A stretch of DNA of 64,000 bases from PoT sp049331405. GTDB lineage: Bacteria; Planctomycetota; Planctomycetia; Isosphaerales; Isosphaeraceae. Within the stretch, counting starts at the first letter, position 1; the number at the start of each line of letters is the position of its first letter. The notes under the pieces are model-generated. The model did no database searches and was not told the origin of the DNA. It saw nothing but the letters and a program-made list of their open reading frames with translations. Location of the stretch: positions 3,534,001 through 3,598,000 of the forward strand of contig NZ_CP186274.1 of the NCBI RefSeq assembly GCF_049331405.1, given 5' to 3'. Below, one piece after another: positions 55,073-63,194 of the stretch. The translations under genes and the position numbers were made by a program.

Positions 55073-55418
55073 ATTCCCGTTCATCCCGGGCATGCTGTGA
55101 TTGCCCGGGATGAGTCTTTGTGTATGATTCCTGTTTGTATGAGCGAGTCGAGCCAGAAAGCCGGCGTGTTCACGGTGCCGGCCGACCTCATCTCGAGGGT
55201 TTAGCGAGAGCGATCTCGTTCCGTTCCGTCCGTTCTTCCGTCGTCCATTCCCCCCCACAACGTGTTTCGAAGCGTGTCGTGCTCGTCGCGACCGCGCGTC
55301 TCTTCATTGGCAGGTCGGGCCCACCCGCCGTCCAATCCCGTACCCTTGCGCCTATCCCGCGGGGGCCCGCCCATCCGTCGTTTCGTTGTGGGTTTGCTCT
55401 TTATAGGTGTTCATCTCC
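55073..55418. other. Intergenic region between dapA and the ArsR-type gene
   Basis: 346 bases. The first part holds the dapA hairpin terminator; the rest is pyrimidine-rich (repeated CCGTTC/TTCCGTC) without a gene. The promoter for the regulator gene presumably lies here, but I see no reliable hexamers. Confidence 0.4.
55082..55112 (+). terminator. Rho-independent-like terminator of dapA
   Basis: CATCCCGGGCA (55082-55092) pairs perfectly with TGCCCGGGATG (55102-55112), 9-base loop, 9 bases past the dapA stop, followed by AGTCTTTGTGT. Confidence 0.75.
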
Positions 55419-55826
55419 ATGTCGCGAAAGCCCGCCAAATCAGCTCCCCCTGCTAAAGCCCCTGCGACGACCCCGGAACCCCCGCCCGAGGTCTCGGATC
55501 AGGTCATTCGAGAACTCGCCCAGATCTTCAAGCTGCTGAGCGACGAGTCTCGCCTGCGGATCTTGTTCTACCTGACCCAGAACAGCGAACTGCACGTCAC
55601 CGACCTCTGCAACCTGCTCGGCCAGACGCAACCCGCCGTCAGCCATCACCTGGCCCTCCTGCGCGTCTCGGGGCTCAACGAGTCCCGCCGCGAGGGTAAG
55701 CATAACTACTACAGCATCCGCACCGAGCACCTCGGCGATCTGCTGCACAGCGTCCTCTCGGCGACGGGCGACATTCCGAAAAAAATTCGCTTTCATGATT
55801 TCGTGCTGACCTATAACGGCGATTGA
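55419..55826 (+). CDS. ArsR-family winged-helix transcriptional regulator
   Basis: 135 residues from ATG 55419; a GTG at 55407 would add four. A Pro/Ala-rich N-terminus (residues 1-25) precedes a winged helix-turn-helix: IFKLLSDESRLRILFYLTQN, then LHVTDLCNLLGQTQPAVSHHLALLRVSGLNESRREGKHNYYSI. The typical ArsR metal-binding CxC in helix 3 reads LCNLLG, with only one Cys, so it is probably not a metal sensor of that class. The C-terminus is LGDLLHSVLSATGDIPKKIRFHDF. It lies upstream of the envelope/lipid A run and could control it or an unlinked target; two tandem hairpins follow. Confidence 0.85.
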   Translation: MSRKPAKSAPPAKAPATTPEPPPEVSDQVIRELAQIFKLLSDESRLRILFYLTQNSELHVTDLCNLLGQTQPAVSHHLALLRVSGLNESRREGKHNYYSIRTEHLGDLLHSVLSATGDIPKKIRFHDFVLTYNGD

Positions 55827-55842
55827 CGGGAGCGGTCGCGAA

Positions 55843-55868
55843 CCCCCGGCGAAGACCCTGGCCGGGGG
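55843..55868 (+). terminator. Hairpin 1 after the ArsR-type gene
   Basis: CCCCCGGC (55843-55850) pairs perfectly with GCCGGGGG (55861-55868), loop 10 bases, 16 bases after the stop. No T-tract follows. Confidence 0.55.
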
Positions 55869-55888
55869 TGGGCGCCGTCCAACCCTTG

Positions 55889-55919
55889 CGAGGTCCCGTC
55901 CCCAGCGGTCGGGACCTCG
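55889..55919 (+). terminator. Hairpin 2 after the ArsR-type gene
   Basis: CGAGGTCCCG (55889-55898) pairs perfectly with CGGGACCTCG (55910-55919), loop 11 bases. With hairpin 1 this makes a tandem pair before the envelope genes. Confidence 0.5.
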
Positions 55920-56251
55920 TCACGTGCCCGGCTCGAACCCCGGTTTTGCCCGTCGACATCGTGCGAAAGAACCGTGCAGAAGCCTTGAAGAGTCGGGCTT
56001 GACCACTTTTCGGCTTCCAGGCAGAATGCCGCCCGACGCTGGGTACCCCTATGTTCCGACTCTCTCCTGATCTTGGTGCTGGTGGCGCGGCTTGACGATG
56101 CCCGCACCGGGGTCGAATGGGAGGGCCTCGCGTGGTTTCCAAGGTTCACCGAAGGATCGGTGGGCCGGACGCGCCGAAGTAACAACCATCGACGGCGTGA
56201 CCTTTCGACGATCTTGGGCCGCCCAGGCGGCCGGAAAACGGAGTGGATTCA

Positions 56252-56989
56252 ATGGTCGTCTCCTCTCGCCTCTTCATCGCTGCGGGGCTAAGTTTCGTGG
56301 GGGTGGGGCTGCTGATCTCATCTTCGTTCGGGCAGGATAAAGACGCCGCCGTGCGTAAGACAGCGACTCGAGCCGCGGGCGCGAGCACGCCCCCGCCGGC
56401 CCCCGCTCCCCCGGTTTTCGGCTCGGTCGACGTGGGAGCTGTCTTCAAGGGCTACGATAAGGTCAGGGTTGTCAGCGAAGAGTTTCGCAGTTCGGTGATG
56501 AACAAGCGAAACGAGATCATGAAGTACGCCGCCGAGATGCAGACCGAGTCGGAGAAGCTCGCGAGGCTGACCCCGGGCAGCGTCGACGCCAAGAAGATCG
56601 AGAGCCACCTCACCGAGCTCAAGGCCAAGGGCGAGGCCGAGCGCGAGTCGGCCGAGCGTGACTTCTCGATGCGCGAAGCCGAGATGCTCGCCACGGTTTA
56701 CAAGGAAATCCAGACGATGGTCTCCCGGGTCGCCAAGTACCGGGGCATGACCTACGTCCTCCGCGTCTCGAACGACCCGATCACCAACTCCGATCCTCGC
56801 TCGGCGATGACGGCAGTCGAGCGGACGGTGGTCTACGCCGACCCGACCAACGACATCACCAAGATGGTGATCACTCAGCTCAACGCCGAATACAAGGCGG
56901 CCTCCGGCGGTGCGATCCCGCAGCCGGCTGCCTCCCCGGCCCAGGCCCCGGCCGCCGCCTCGACGACGGCGCGGCCCCGCGGCAACTGA
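56252..56989 (+). CDS. OmpH/Skp-like periplasmic chaperone
   Basis: 245 residues from ATG 56252 with GGAG eight bases upstream; a GTG at 56243 would add three. Signal peptide MVVSSRLFIAAGLSFVGVGLLISSSFGQ. A Pro/Ala linker precedes the OmpH domain: FGSVDVGAVFKGYDKVRVVSEEF, then a charged helical coiled coil (residues 75-150) and the C-terminal YRGMTYVLRVSNDPI. Skp/OmpH proteins hold unfolded outer-membrane proteins in the periplasm and are often encoded beside lpx genes, as here (lpxC-fabZ and lpxA follow). The Pro/Ala-rich C-terminal tail is longer than in Skp. Confidence 0.83.
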   Translation: MVVSSRLFIAAGLSFVGVGLLISSSFGQDKDAAVRKTATRAAGASTPPPAPAPPVFGSVDVGAVFKGYDKVRVVSEEFRSSVMNKRNEIMKYAAEMQTESEKLARLTPGSVDAKKIESHLTELKAKGEAERESAERDFSMREAEMLATVYKEIQTMVSRVAKYRGMTYVLRVSNDPITNSDPRSAMTAVERTVVYADPTNDITKMVITQLNAEYKAASGGAIPQPAASPAQAPAAASTTARPRGN

Positions 56990-57003
56990 GTCGAAGCGGC
57001 GAA

Positions 57004-57036
57004 GGGCTTGCGGCCGAGGACGTCGGTCGCAAGCCC
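57004..57036 (+). terminator. Stem-loop after the OmpH-like gene
   Basis: GGGCTTGCGGCC (57004-57015) pairs with GGTCGCAAGCCC (57025-57036) with one G.T pair and a 9-base loop, 14 bases past the stop. No T-tract; partial read-through into lpxC-fabZ is possible. Confidence 0.5.
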
Positions 57037-57177
57037 CGAATCAATGAACGTTATGACTGGCGGCGCACCGAGGCTCGATTTCTCGGCCGGCTTCGACGAA
57101 GAGGGTTCGACCGGATCTCGCGCAACAAGACAGGAAGTCTCGTAAGTAACCACTGGGATGTGGGAGGTCGGCACGGC

Positions 57178-58482
57178 ATGGTCACAGCACGGCGGTTGCA
57201 GCGTACGATCGCCCGGGAAACCGAAGTCCGCGGTGTGGGTTACATCCAGGGACGCGACGTCTCGATCCGTTTCCGCCCCGCGGAGGCCGACGCCGGCGTC
57301 GTCTTCGTGCGGTCGGACCTGCCGGGCCAGCCCAGCGTCCCGGCGAAGATCCAGCACGTGATCCCCCGTCAGCGACGCACGACCATCCAGCAAGGCGAGG
57401 CCGTCGTCGAGATGGTCGAGCACGTGATGGCGGCCCTGTCGGGACTGCACATCGACAATTGCCGGGTCGAGATCGACGGGCCCGAGACCCCCGGATGCGA
57501 CGGTTCGAGCAAGGCGTTCGTCGAGGCACTCAACGAGGCCGGCGTCGTCGAGCTCGACCGGGAACGCGAGACCCTCGTGATCGACAAGCCGATCACCGTC
57601 AGGAGCGGCCAGTCCACGCTGACGGCCTACCCGGGCGACGGCCTTGTCCTCTCCTATCAGCTCGACTACGGGGCCCACACCCCGATCGGTAGCCAGAGCC
57701 TCTTCGTCGACATCTCGCCGGAGTCGTTCCGCAAGGAACTGGCGTCGAGCCGGACGTTCCTCCTCGAGAACGAGGCCAAGTCCCTGCGCCAGGCGGGCAT
57801 CGGCACGAGGACGACGGAGTCGGACCTTTTGATCTTCGGGCCGGACGGAGTCATCGGGAATACTCTCCGCTATCCCGATGAGTGCGTCAGGCACAAGATC
57901 CTCGACATGGTGGGCGACCTCGCCCTCCTGGCGAAGGATCTGAGCGGGCACGTCGTGGCGCATCGTTCGGGCCATCAGCTCAACGCGGAACTGGTCCGGA
58001 AGCTGATCGAGTCGGCCGAGGAAGAACGCAGGCCTAGCGGGCCCCTCGACATCCTCTCGATCATGAAGATCTTGCCACATCGTTATCCGTTCCTGCTCGT
58101 CGACCGGGTGCTCGAGCTGGAGCCCGGGCGTCGCGTGCTGGCGGTCAAGAATGTGAGCTGCAACGAGCCGTTCTTCCAGGGGCACTGGCCAGGACGGCCT
58201 ATCATGCCCGGCGTCTTGATCGTCGAAGCGATGGCCCAGGCGGCGGGAATCCTGATCGCCAATCAGGTGAACCCCGAACGACGCTCCGCGCTGATCATTT
58301 CGATCGACGACGTTAAAATTCGCAAGTCCGTGGTCCCCGGGGATCAACTCCGCCTCGACATCACCTGCCTGCGGCTCAAGTCGAGCTCCGCGAATGTGCA
58401 GGGGGTGGCGATGGTGGACGACCAGGTTGCCGCGGAAGCGAAGATCCGTTTCATGATCGTGGAAGCCGAGCGTGCGGCCTGA
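57178..58482 (+). CDS. lpxC-fabZ: Bifunctional LpxC-FabZ
   Basis: 434 residues from ATG 57178, with GGGAGG 10 bases upstream; a GTG at 57160 would add six residues. Residues 1-285 are LpxC, the zinc UDP-3-O-acyl-GlcNAc deacetylase that commits to lipid A: E81/H82 in [11 protein letters not shown]239 and D243 in [11 protein letters not shown]266 in SGHQLN. Residues 290-434 are FabZ, the 3-hydroxyacyl-ACP dehydratase: [16 protein letters not shown] (H301), [26 protein letters not shown] (E350). The fusion links lipid A with the acyl-chain pool and is known from Bacteroidetes and some other phyla. Followed by lpxA. Confidence 0.95.
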   Translation: MVTARRLQRTIARETEVRGVGYIQGRDVSIRFRPAEADAGVVFVRSDLPGQPSVPAKIQHVIPRQRRTTIQQGEAVVEMVEHVMAALSGLHIDNCRVEIDGPETPGCDGSSKAFVEALNEAGVVELDRERETLVIDKPITVRSGQSTLTAYPGDGLVLSYQLDYGAHTPIGSQSLFVDISPESFRKELASSRTFLLENEAKSLRQAGIGTRTTESDLLIFGPDGVIGNTLRYPDECVRHKILDMVGDLALLAKDLSGHVVAHRSGHQLNAELVRKLIESAEEERRPSGPLDILSIMKILPHRYPFLLVDRVLELEPGRRVLAVKNVSCNEPFFQGHWPGRPIMPGVLIVEAMAQAAGILIANQVNPERRSALIISIDDVKIRKSVVPGDQLRLDITCLRLKSSSANVQGVAMVDDQVAAEAKIRFMIVEAERAA

Positions 58483-58575
58483 GCCCCGAGGTAAGCCTCG
58501 TGGTCCGGACTTCATGCTCGAAGAGCGCCATGGATGGTGCTGGGTATCCCTCAAGGAATCGAGGACGAATTAAAC

Positions 58576-59382
58576 ATGGCCACGCAAATCGCTGATACGG
58601 CCTATGTCGATTCCCGAGCGGAGATCGGCGACGACGTCGAGATCGGCCCTTATTGCGTCGTGGGCCCTGACGTCAAGGTCGGTCGTGGGACGAGGCTGAT
58701 CGGCCACGTCTGCCTGCTCGGCGTTACCGACGTGGGTGAGTACAACGTCATCAGCCCGTTCGCCGTCATCGGCGGCGACCCGCAGGACGTCTCGTACCAC
58801 GGTGCGCCGACCCGGGTCGAGATCGGTAGCCACAACATCATCCGTGAAAACGTCACGGTGAACCGGGCGACCGAGAAGGAAGACGGCCTGACGCGGGTCG
58901 GCAGCCATAATTACCTGATGGCGGGTGCGCACGTCGCCCACGACTGCAAGCTCGGCGACCACATCACGATCGCCAACGGCACGATGCTCGGCGGGCACGT
59001 CCACGTCGAGTCGCACGCCAGCCTCTCCGGGGGCGTGGCCGTGCACCACTACGCGACGATCGGCGGCTACAGCTTCGTCGGCGGCCAGTCCCGGATCGTG
59101 CATGACGTCCCTCGATTCATGCTCGTGGACGGCAACCCGTCCAAGATCCGTTGCATCAACGTCGTCGGCCTGAAGCGTAACGGCATCAGCTCCGAGGGCA
59201 TCGACGCCCTGCACGAGGCCCACCGCCTGATCTATCGGGCGAAGATGAGCGCCAAGCAGGCGTCCGACATCCTCGAGTCCCACGGACACCTTGGTCCCGA
59301 GGTGAAGAGCCTGCTCGACTTCATCCAGGCTCAGCAAGAAGGCAAGCACGGACGGGCCCGCGAACGCTGGAGAAAATCATGA
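58576..59382 (+). CDS. lpxA: Acyl-[ACP]-UDP-N-acetylglucosamine O-acyltransferase LpxA
   Basis: 268 residues from ATG 58576; a start at 58534 would add 14 residues. It transfers 3-hydroxyacyl from ACP to UDP-GlcNAc, the first lipid A step. The left-handed beta-helix hexapeptides are clear (for example IGDDVEIGPYCVVGPDVKVGRGTRLIGHV). The catalytic His corresponds to H122 (GAHVAHDCKLGDH), H141 in GGHVHVES is conserved, and the C-terminal helical domain begins at LKRNGISSEGIDALHEAHRLIYR. The acyl-length ruler cannot be read by eye. Its stop overlaps the next gene's start by four bases. Confidence 0.95.
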   Translation: MATQIADTAYVDSRAEIGDDVEIGPYCVVGPDVKVGRGTRLIGHVCLLGVTDVGEYNVISPFAVIGGDPQDVSYHGAPTRVEIGSHNIIRENVTVNRATEKEDGLTRVGSHNYLMAGAHVAHDCKLGDHITIANGTMLGGHVHVESHASLSGGVAVHHYATIGGYSFVGGQSRIVHDVPRFMLVDGNPSKIRCINVVGLKRNGISSEGIDALHEAHRLIYRAKMSAKQASDILESHGHLGPEVKSLLDFIQAQQEGKHGRARERWRKS

Positions 59383-60518
59383 CGTCTCGCCTCAAGGCGG
59401 CGGTGATCGGTGTCGGACACCTGGGTCAGCACCACGCGCGCATCCTCGCGTCCATCCCCGAGGTGGAGCTGGTCGCGGTCTCCGATGCGCGCGTCGAGCA
59501 GGCCAAGCTCGTCGCCGAACGGGTTGGGACCGGCGTCGTCGCCGATTACCGCGAGTTGCTCGACCGAGTGGATCTGGTCTCGGTCGCCGTGCCGACGACC
59601 TATCACCGCGAGGTCGCCGGCGCCTTCTTGAGCCGGGGCATTCCCACGCTCATCGAGAAGCCGCTGGCCACCTCCCTCGAGGAGGCCGAGCAACTCGTCG
59701 CCCTCGCGAAGGCGAAGAACACGATCCTCCAGGTCGGCCACATCGAACGCTTCAACCCGGCGCTCTCGGCGCTCGAGGGCGTCCCGATGCGGCCCAAGTA
59801 CATCTCGGCGGAGCGGCTCTCGACCTACACGTTCCGCTCGACGGACATCGGCGTCGTCCTCGACCTGATGATCCACGACATCGACCTCATCCTCTCGATG
59901 AACCCGACCCCGATCCGCAGCGTCTCCGCCGTCGGCGTGAGCGTCTTCGGTGGGCATGAGGACGTCGCCGACGCCCGCGTCGAGTTCGAGGATGGCTGCG
60001 TCGTCAACCTGACCGCGAGCCGGGCGAGCTTCCAGGCCGTCCGCAAGATGCGGCTCTGGGCCTCCGAAGGCTACGCCATGCTCGATTTTGCCACCAAGCA
60101 AGGGACCATCGTCCGGCCCTCCGAACAGCTCAGGGGCGGCGAGCTCGGCCTCAACGAGATCGACCTGACGCAGCCGGCCGCGGTGAAGGCCCACCTGTTC
60201 GGCAAGATTCTCCGCGTCGACCAGGTCCAGACAGAGGGCCGCGAGCCGCTTGCTCTCGAGCTCGAGGACTTCGTCAAGGCGGTCAAGGGCGCCTCGGCCC
60301 CTCGCGTGACGGGCGATGACGGGCTCCGCGCCATGAGGCTCGCCCACCAGATCCTCGACTGCATCAACTCGCACGAATGGGAAGGCATCCCGACGGGACC
60401 GATCGGCCCGCACCAGTTGCCGCAGCCCATCTCGGCCCAGTCCAGCGCCCTGCGAGGCCCCATCTCCTGGAGGCACCGCAACGCTCGCCAGGGGAACACG
60501 ACCCCGTCGAATTCCTGA
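59379..60518 (+). CDS. Gfo/Idh/MocA-family oxidoreductase, GnnA-like
   Basis: 379 residues; the ATG overlaps lpxA's stop (ATGA). N-terminal Rossmann fold: AAVIGVGHLGQHHARILASI, NAD-binding; then the EKP motif (TLIEKPLATS), LQVGHIERFNPA and LMIHDIDLIL. In the family, GHIERFNPA recalls UDP-GlcNAc 3-dehydrogenases such as GnnA, which begin synthesis of 3-amino sugars for lipid A; the enzyme usually works with the aminotransferase GnnB, of which there is no gene in the window. An unrelated sugar dehydrogenase is also possible. The position right after lpxA favours an envelope role. The C-terminal 30 residues are disordered. The next gene is convergent. Confidence 0.8.
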   Translation: MTSRLKAAVIGVGHLGQHHARILASIPEVELVAVSDARVEQAKLVAERVGTGVVADYRELLDRVDLVSVAVPTTYHREVAGAFLSRGIPTLIEKPLATSLEEAEQLVALAKAKNTILQVGHIERFNPALSALEGVPMRPKYISAERLSTYTFRSTDIGVVLDLMIHDIDLILSMNPTPIRSVSAVGVSVFGGHEDVADARVEFEDGCVVNLTASRASFQAVRKMRLWASEGYAMLDFATKQGTIVRPSEQLRGGELGLNEIDLTQPAAVKAHLFGKILRVDQVQTEGREPLALELEDFVKAVKGASAPRVTGDDGLRAMRLAHQILDCINSHEWEGIPTGPIGPHQLPQPISAQSSALRGPISWRHRNARQGNTTPSNS

Positions 60519-60535
60519 GGCAGGCCCAGGCTTGA

Positions 60536-61600
60536 TCAGCGAGGATGCTTGTCCTCGGCCCGCGTTCCGATGATGGAGCCGGTCCGACCAAGCATCCGAT
60601 CGAGCGAATCCGAGGTCTGGTAGACCAGGGCCTCGGGATAGTGCAGGTAAGGGTGGAAGTATTCAAAGGTCACGAAATCTTCATACCCGATCCCCTCGAG
60701 CGCATCGAGCACCGCGGGCCAGTTCGTGGTCCCGTCGAGCAGGGGCCGGAAGGATTCCAGGGAGTAGTCGGTCCCCTTCTTGGTGAACTCCTTGAAATGA
60801 ACATTCTTGATGCGCTTGCCTAGCTCGGGGATCCAGTGCTCCGGGTACTGGAATAGCATGATGTTCCCCGTGTCGAAGTGGACGCGGACGTTCGGGCTCT
60901 GGAAGCTGTCGACGAACGCATTCATCTCCGCGGCCGTCGTCAGATATCCATTGAAGAAGATATTCTCGATGTTGAGAGAAACGCCCAGCTTCTCGGACTT
61001 GGGCACGAGCGAGCCGATCGCCTCGCGCGCCCTGCGGTCGCAGACGTCGAGCGGCACGACCTCGCGCTCGGGCAGCCAGGGGATCGCCACCGAGCCCGCG
61101 ATGGTCAGCAGGTTGGGCGTCCCCAGGTCGTGCGCCGCCTCGATCATCTCGTTGGCCAGCTCGAGCCCGCGGGCTCGCCGGGCGGGGTCGTTGTCGGTGA
61201 GGGAGTTCGGCCAGTAGAGGAACGAGCAGAGGCCGCTGATCCGGATGCCGATCTGTTCGGCCATTTTGCGGATCGCCTGAAATTCGGCCGTGCCCGCCTT
61301 GGGGGAGAGGTCGTTGTCGAGGTCGTAGTTCAGCTCAACCCCGTCGAACCCGGCATCCTTGGCGAGTTGCAAACACTCCTTGAGCGACATCCGCTGCGGG
61401 TAGGGGAATGCCCAGAGGTTGATCGACTTGAGCATCCGATAGCGCTTAGGCGAGGCCCGGCGTGCATTGGCCTCGGGCTCGGCGCCCTTGGCTTCAATCT
61501 CGAGCGGTAGCATCGACCCGCCGGCCAGGGCGAGCGAGGTCCGGAACGCCGAACGGCGCGTGATCGGCGAGGGAGCGGCGGGTTCGTGAGCGTCGGGCAT
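60536..61600 (-). CDS. Tat-exported sugar phosphate isomerase/epimerase-like protein
   Basis: 354 residues from ATG 61600, with AAGGAG eight bases upstream; a start at 61624 would add eight. The N-terminal region (ITRRSAFRTSLALAGGSMLPL) carries a twin-arginine motif. The TIM-barrel blocks are LQLAKDAGFDGVELNYDLD, GVSLNIENIFFNGYL, VRVHFDTGNIML and YEDFVTFEYFHPY. It belongs to the AP-endonuclease-2-like isomerase superfamily and is likely exported. Gene context is a DUF1553/DUF1501 module upstream on the same strand (136 bases), which recalls the sugar-related inventories around such modules, but a link is only inferred. Confidence 0.82.
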   Translation of the reverse strand: MPDAHEPAAPSPITRRSAFRTSLALAGGSMLPLEIEAKGAEPEANARRASPKRYRMLKSINLWAFPYPQRMSLKECLQLAKDAGFDGVELNYDLDNDLSPKAGTAEFQAIRKMAEQIGIRISGLCSFLYWPNSLTDNDPARRARGLELANEMIEAAHDLGTPNLLTIAGSVAIPWLPEREVVPLDVCDRRAREAIGSLVPKSEKLGVSLNIENIFFNGYLTTAAEMNAFVDSFQSPNVRVHFDTGNIMLFQYPEHWIPELGKRIKNVHFKEFTKKGTDYSLESFRPLLDGTTNWPAVLDALEGIGYEDFVTFEYFHPYLHYPEALVYQTSDSLDRMLGRTGSIIGTRAEDKHPR

Positions 61601-61736
61601 GTCACGTCTCCTTGAGCCAGGCATTCGAGATGCGTTTGCGCGTCGCGAATCCTGGCAGAAGGAGCTGTGCGACCTCGCCCTCGGGCCGGGAGTTAGACCG
61701 GCCGCGAAGGTTCGAGTCCATGCGGAATGAGCCGGA

Positions 61737-63191
61737 TCAGGCCAGGATCGACTTCACGAGGTTGCCATGAACGTCGGTCAGGCGGAAGTCCCGGCCCTGG
61801 AACTTATACGTCAGCTTGGTGTGGTCGAGGCCGAGCAGGTGGAGGATCGTCGCCTGCAAATCGTGGACATGGACCGGGTCTTTGGTGATGTGGAAGCCGA
61901 GGTCATCGGTCTCGCCCATGACCACGCCCGGCTTCACGCCACCCCCCGCCAGCCACATGGTGAAGGCCTGTGGGTGATGGTCGCGGCCGAGGGTCCGTCC
62001 CAGGTTCGCATTCGACTCGACCATCGGCGTGCGGCCGAATTCGCCGCCCCAGACCACCAGGGTCTCGTTGAGCAGCCCGCGCTGCTTGAGGTCCTTGATC
62101 AGGGCTGCCGCCGCACGATCGGTCTGGCCGCACTGGGCTTTCAGGCCGCCGGCGACATCCGAGTGATGATCCCAGCCTTCGTGGTACAGGTTGATGAACC
62201 GGACTCCACGCTCGACCAGGCGGCGGGCGAGCAGGCAGTTATTGGCGAACGAGGACTTGCCCGGCTCGGCCCCGTAGAGTTCCAGCGTCTGACGGCTCTC
62301 GCCGCTCAGGTCCATGAGCTCCGGGGCGCTCGTCTGCATCCGATAGGCGAGCTCGTAGGAGGCGATACGGGTCTCGATTTCGGGGTCGCCGACCTCGTGC
62401 AGCCGCTTCTCGTTGAGGCTCCGGATCAGGTCCAGTGAATCGCGCTGAAGCTTGCCGTCGACCCCGTCGGGGTTGGCGACGTTGAGGATCGGGTCTCCCT
62501 TGGATCGGAAGGGGACGCCTTGATATGCCGTGGGCAAGAAGCCACTGCCCCAGTTGGCCGACCCGCCGCTGACGCCCGCCGCCGAGGAGAGCACCACGAA
62601 GCCGGGTAGATCCGCGGCCTCGCTACCCAGTCCGTAGGTGACCCACGAGCCCATGCTGGGGCGGCCGGGCAGAGAGGAGCCCGTATTCACGAAGATCTGG
62701 GCCGGGGCGTGGTTGAACTGGTCGGTGTGCATCGACTTGATGATCGCGATGTCATCCACGACCTCGGAGAGGCCGGGCAGCATCTCCGAAAGCTCGGCCC
62801 CCGAGCCGCCATGACGGGCGAACTTGAACGGCGAGGCCATCAGGTTCGCGTCGGGGCGGATGAAGGCGTATCGCTGATCCTTGACGACATCCGCGGGGAC
62901 GGGCTTGCCGTCGTACTTCTGCAAAACGGGTTTGTGGTCGAAGAGGTCGAGCTGGCTCGGCGCACCCGCCATGAACAGGTAGATGACGTGCTTCGCTTTC
63001 GGCGCGTAGTGGGGCACCCTCGGGGCAAGCGGGTTCGTCACCGCGGCCCGGAGCTCGTTATTGAGCATGAGGCTGGCGAGCGCCATCTTGCCGACCCCGA
63101 CGCCGCAGTCTCGGAAGAAGTGGCGACGGGTCTGGACCTGGAGCGGCGAAGCCCCTCGCTCATCGAGCTGGAACTGATCGCGAAAGGACAT
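61737..63191 (-). CDS. DUF1501 protein, third module
   Basis: 484 residues. The Tat-type N-terminus reads [25 protein letters not shown]1501 blocks are [97 protein letters not shown] and [35 protein letters not shown]. The start is coupled to the DUF1553 gene: the stop at 63195-63197 lies inside AAGGAGTGAACG, which is also the ribosome-binding site for ATG 63191. Exported, probably in the periplasm; function not established. Confidence 0.92.
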   Translation of the reverse strand: MSFRDQFQLDERGASPLQVQTRRHFFRDCGVGVGKMALASLMLNNELRAAVTNPLAPRVPHYAPKAKHVIYLFMAGAPSQLDLFDHKPVLQKYDGKPVPADVVKDQRYAFIRPDANLMASPFKFARHGGSGAELSEMLPGLSEVVDDIAIIKSMHTDQFNHAPAQIFVNTGSSLPGRPSMGSWVTYGLGSEAADLPGFVVLSSAAGVSGGSANWGSGFLPTAYQGVPFRSKGDPILNVANPDGVDGKLQRDSLDLIRSLNEKRLHEVGDPEIETRIASYELAYRMQTSAPELMDLSGESRQTLELYGAEPGKSSFANNCLLARRLVERGVRFINLYHEGWDHHSDVAGGLKAQCGQTDRAAAALIKDLKQRGLLNETLVVWGGEFGRTPMVESNANLGRTLGRDHHPQAFTMWLAGGGVKPGVVMGETDDLGFHITKDPVHVHDLQATILHLLGLDHTKLTYKFQGRDFRLTDVHGNLVKSILA

Positions 63192-63194
63192 CGT

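Larger units (their letters stand above)
55827..56251. other. Intergenic region with two tandem hairpins
   Basis: 425 bases between the ArsR-type gene and the OmpH-like gene. Apart from the hairpins at 55843-55868 and 55889-55919, no gene is visible. Promoter elements for the envelope gene run should lie downstream of them. Confidence 0.4.
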
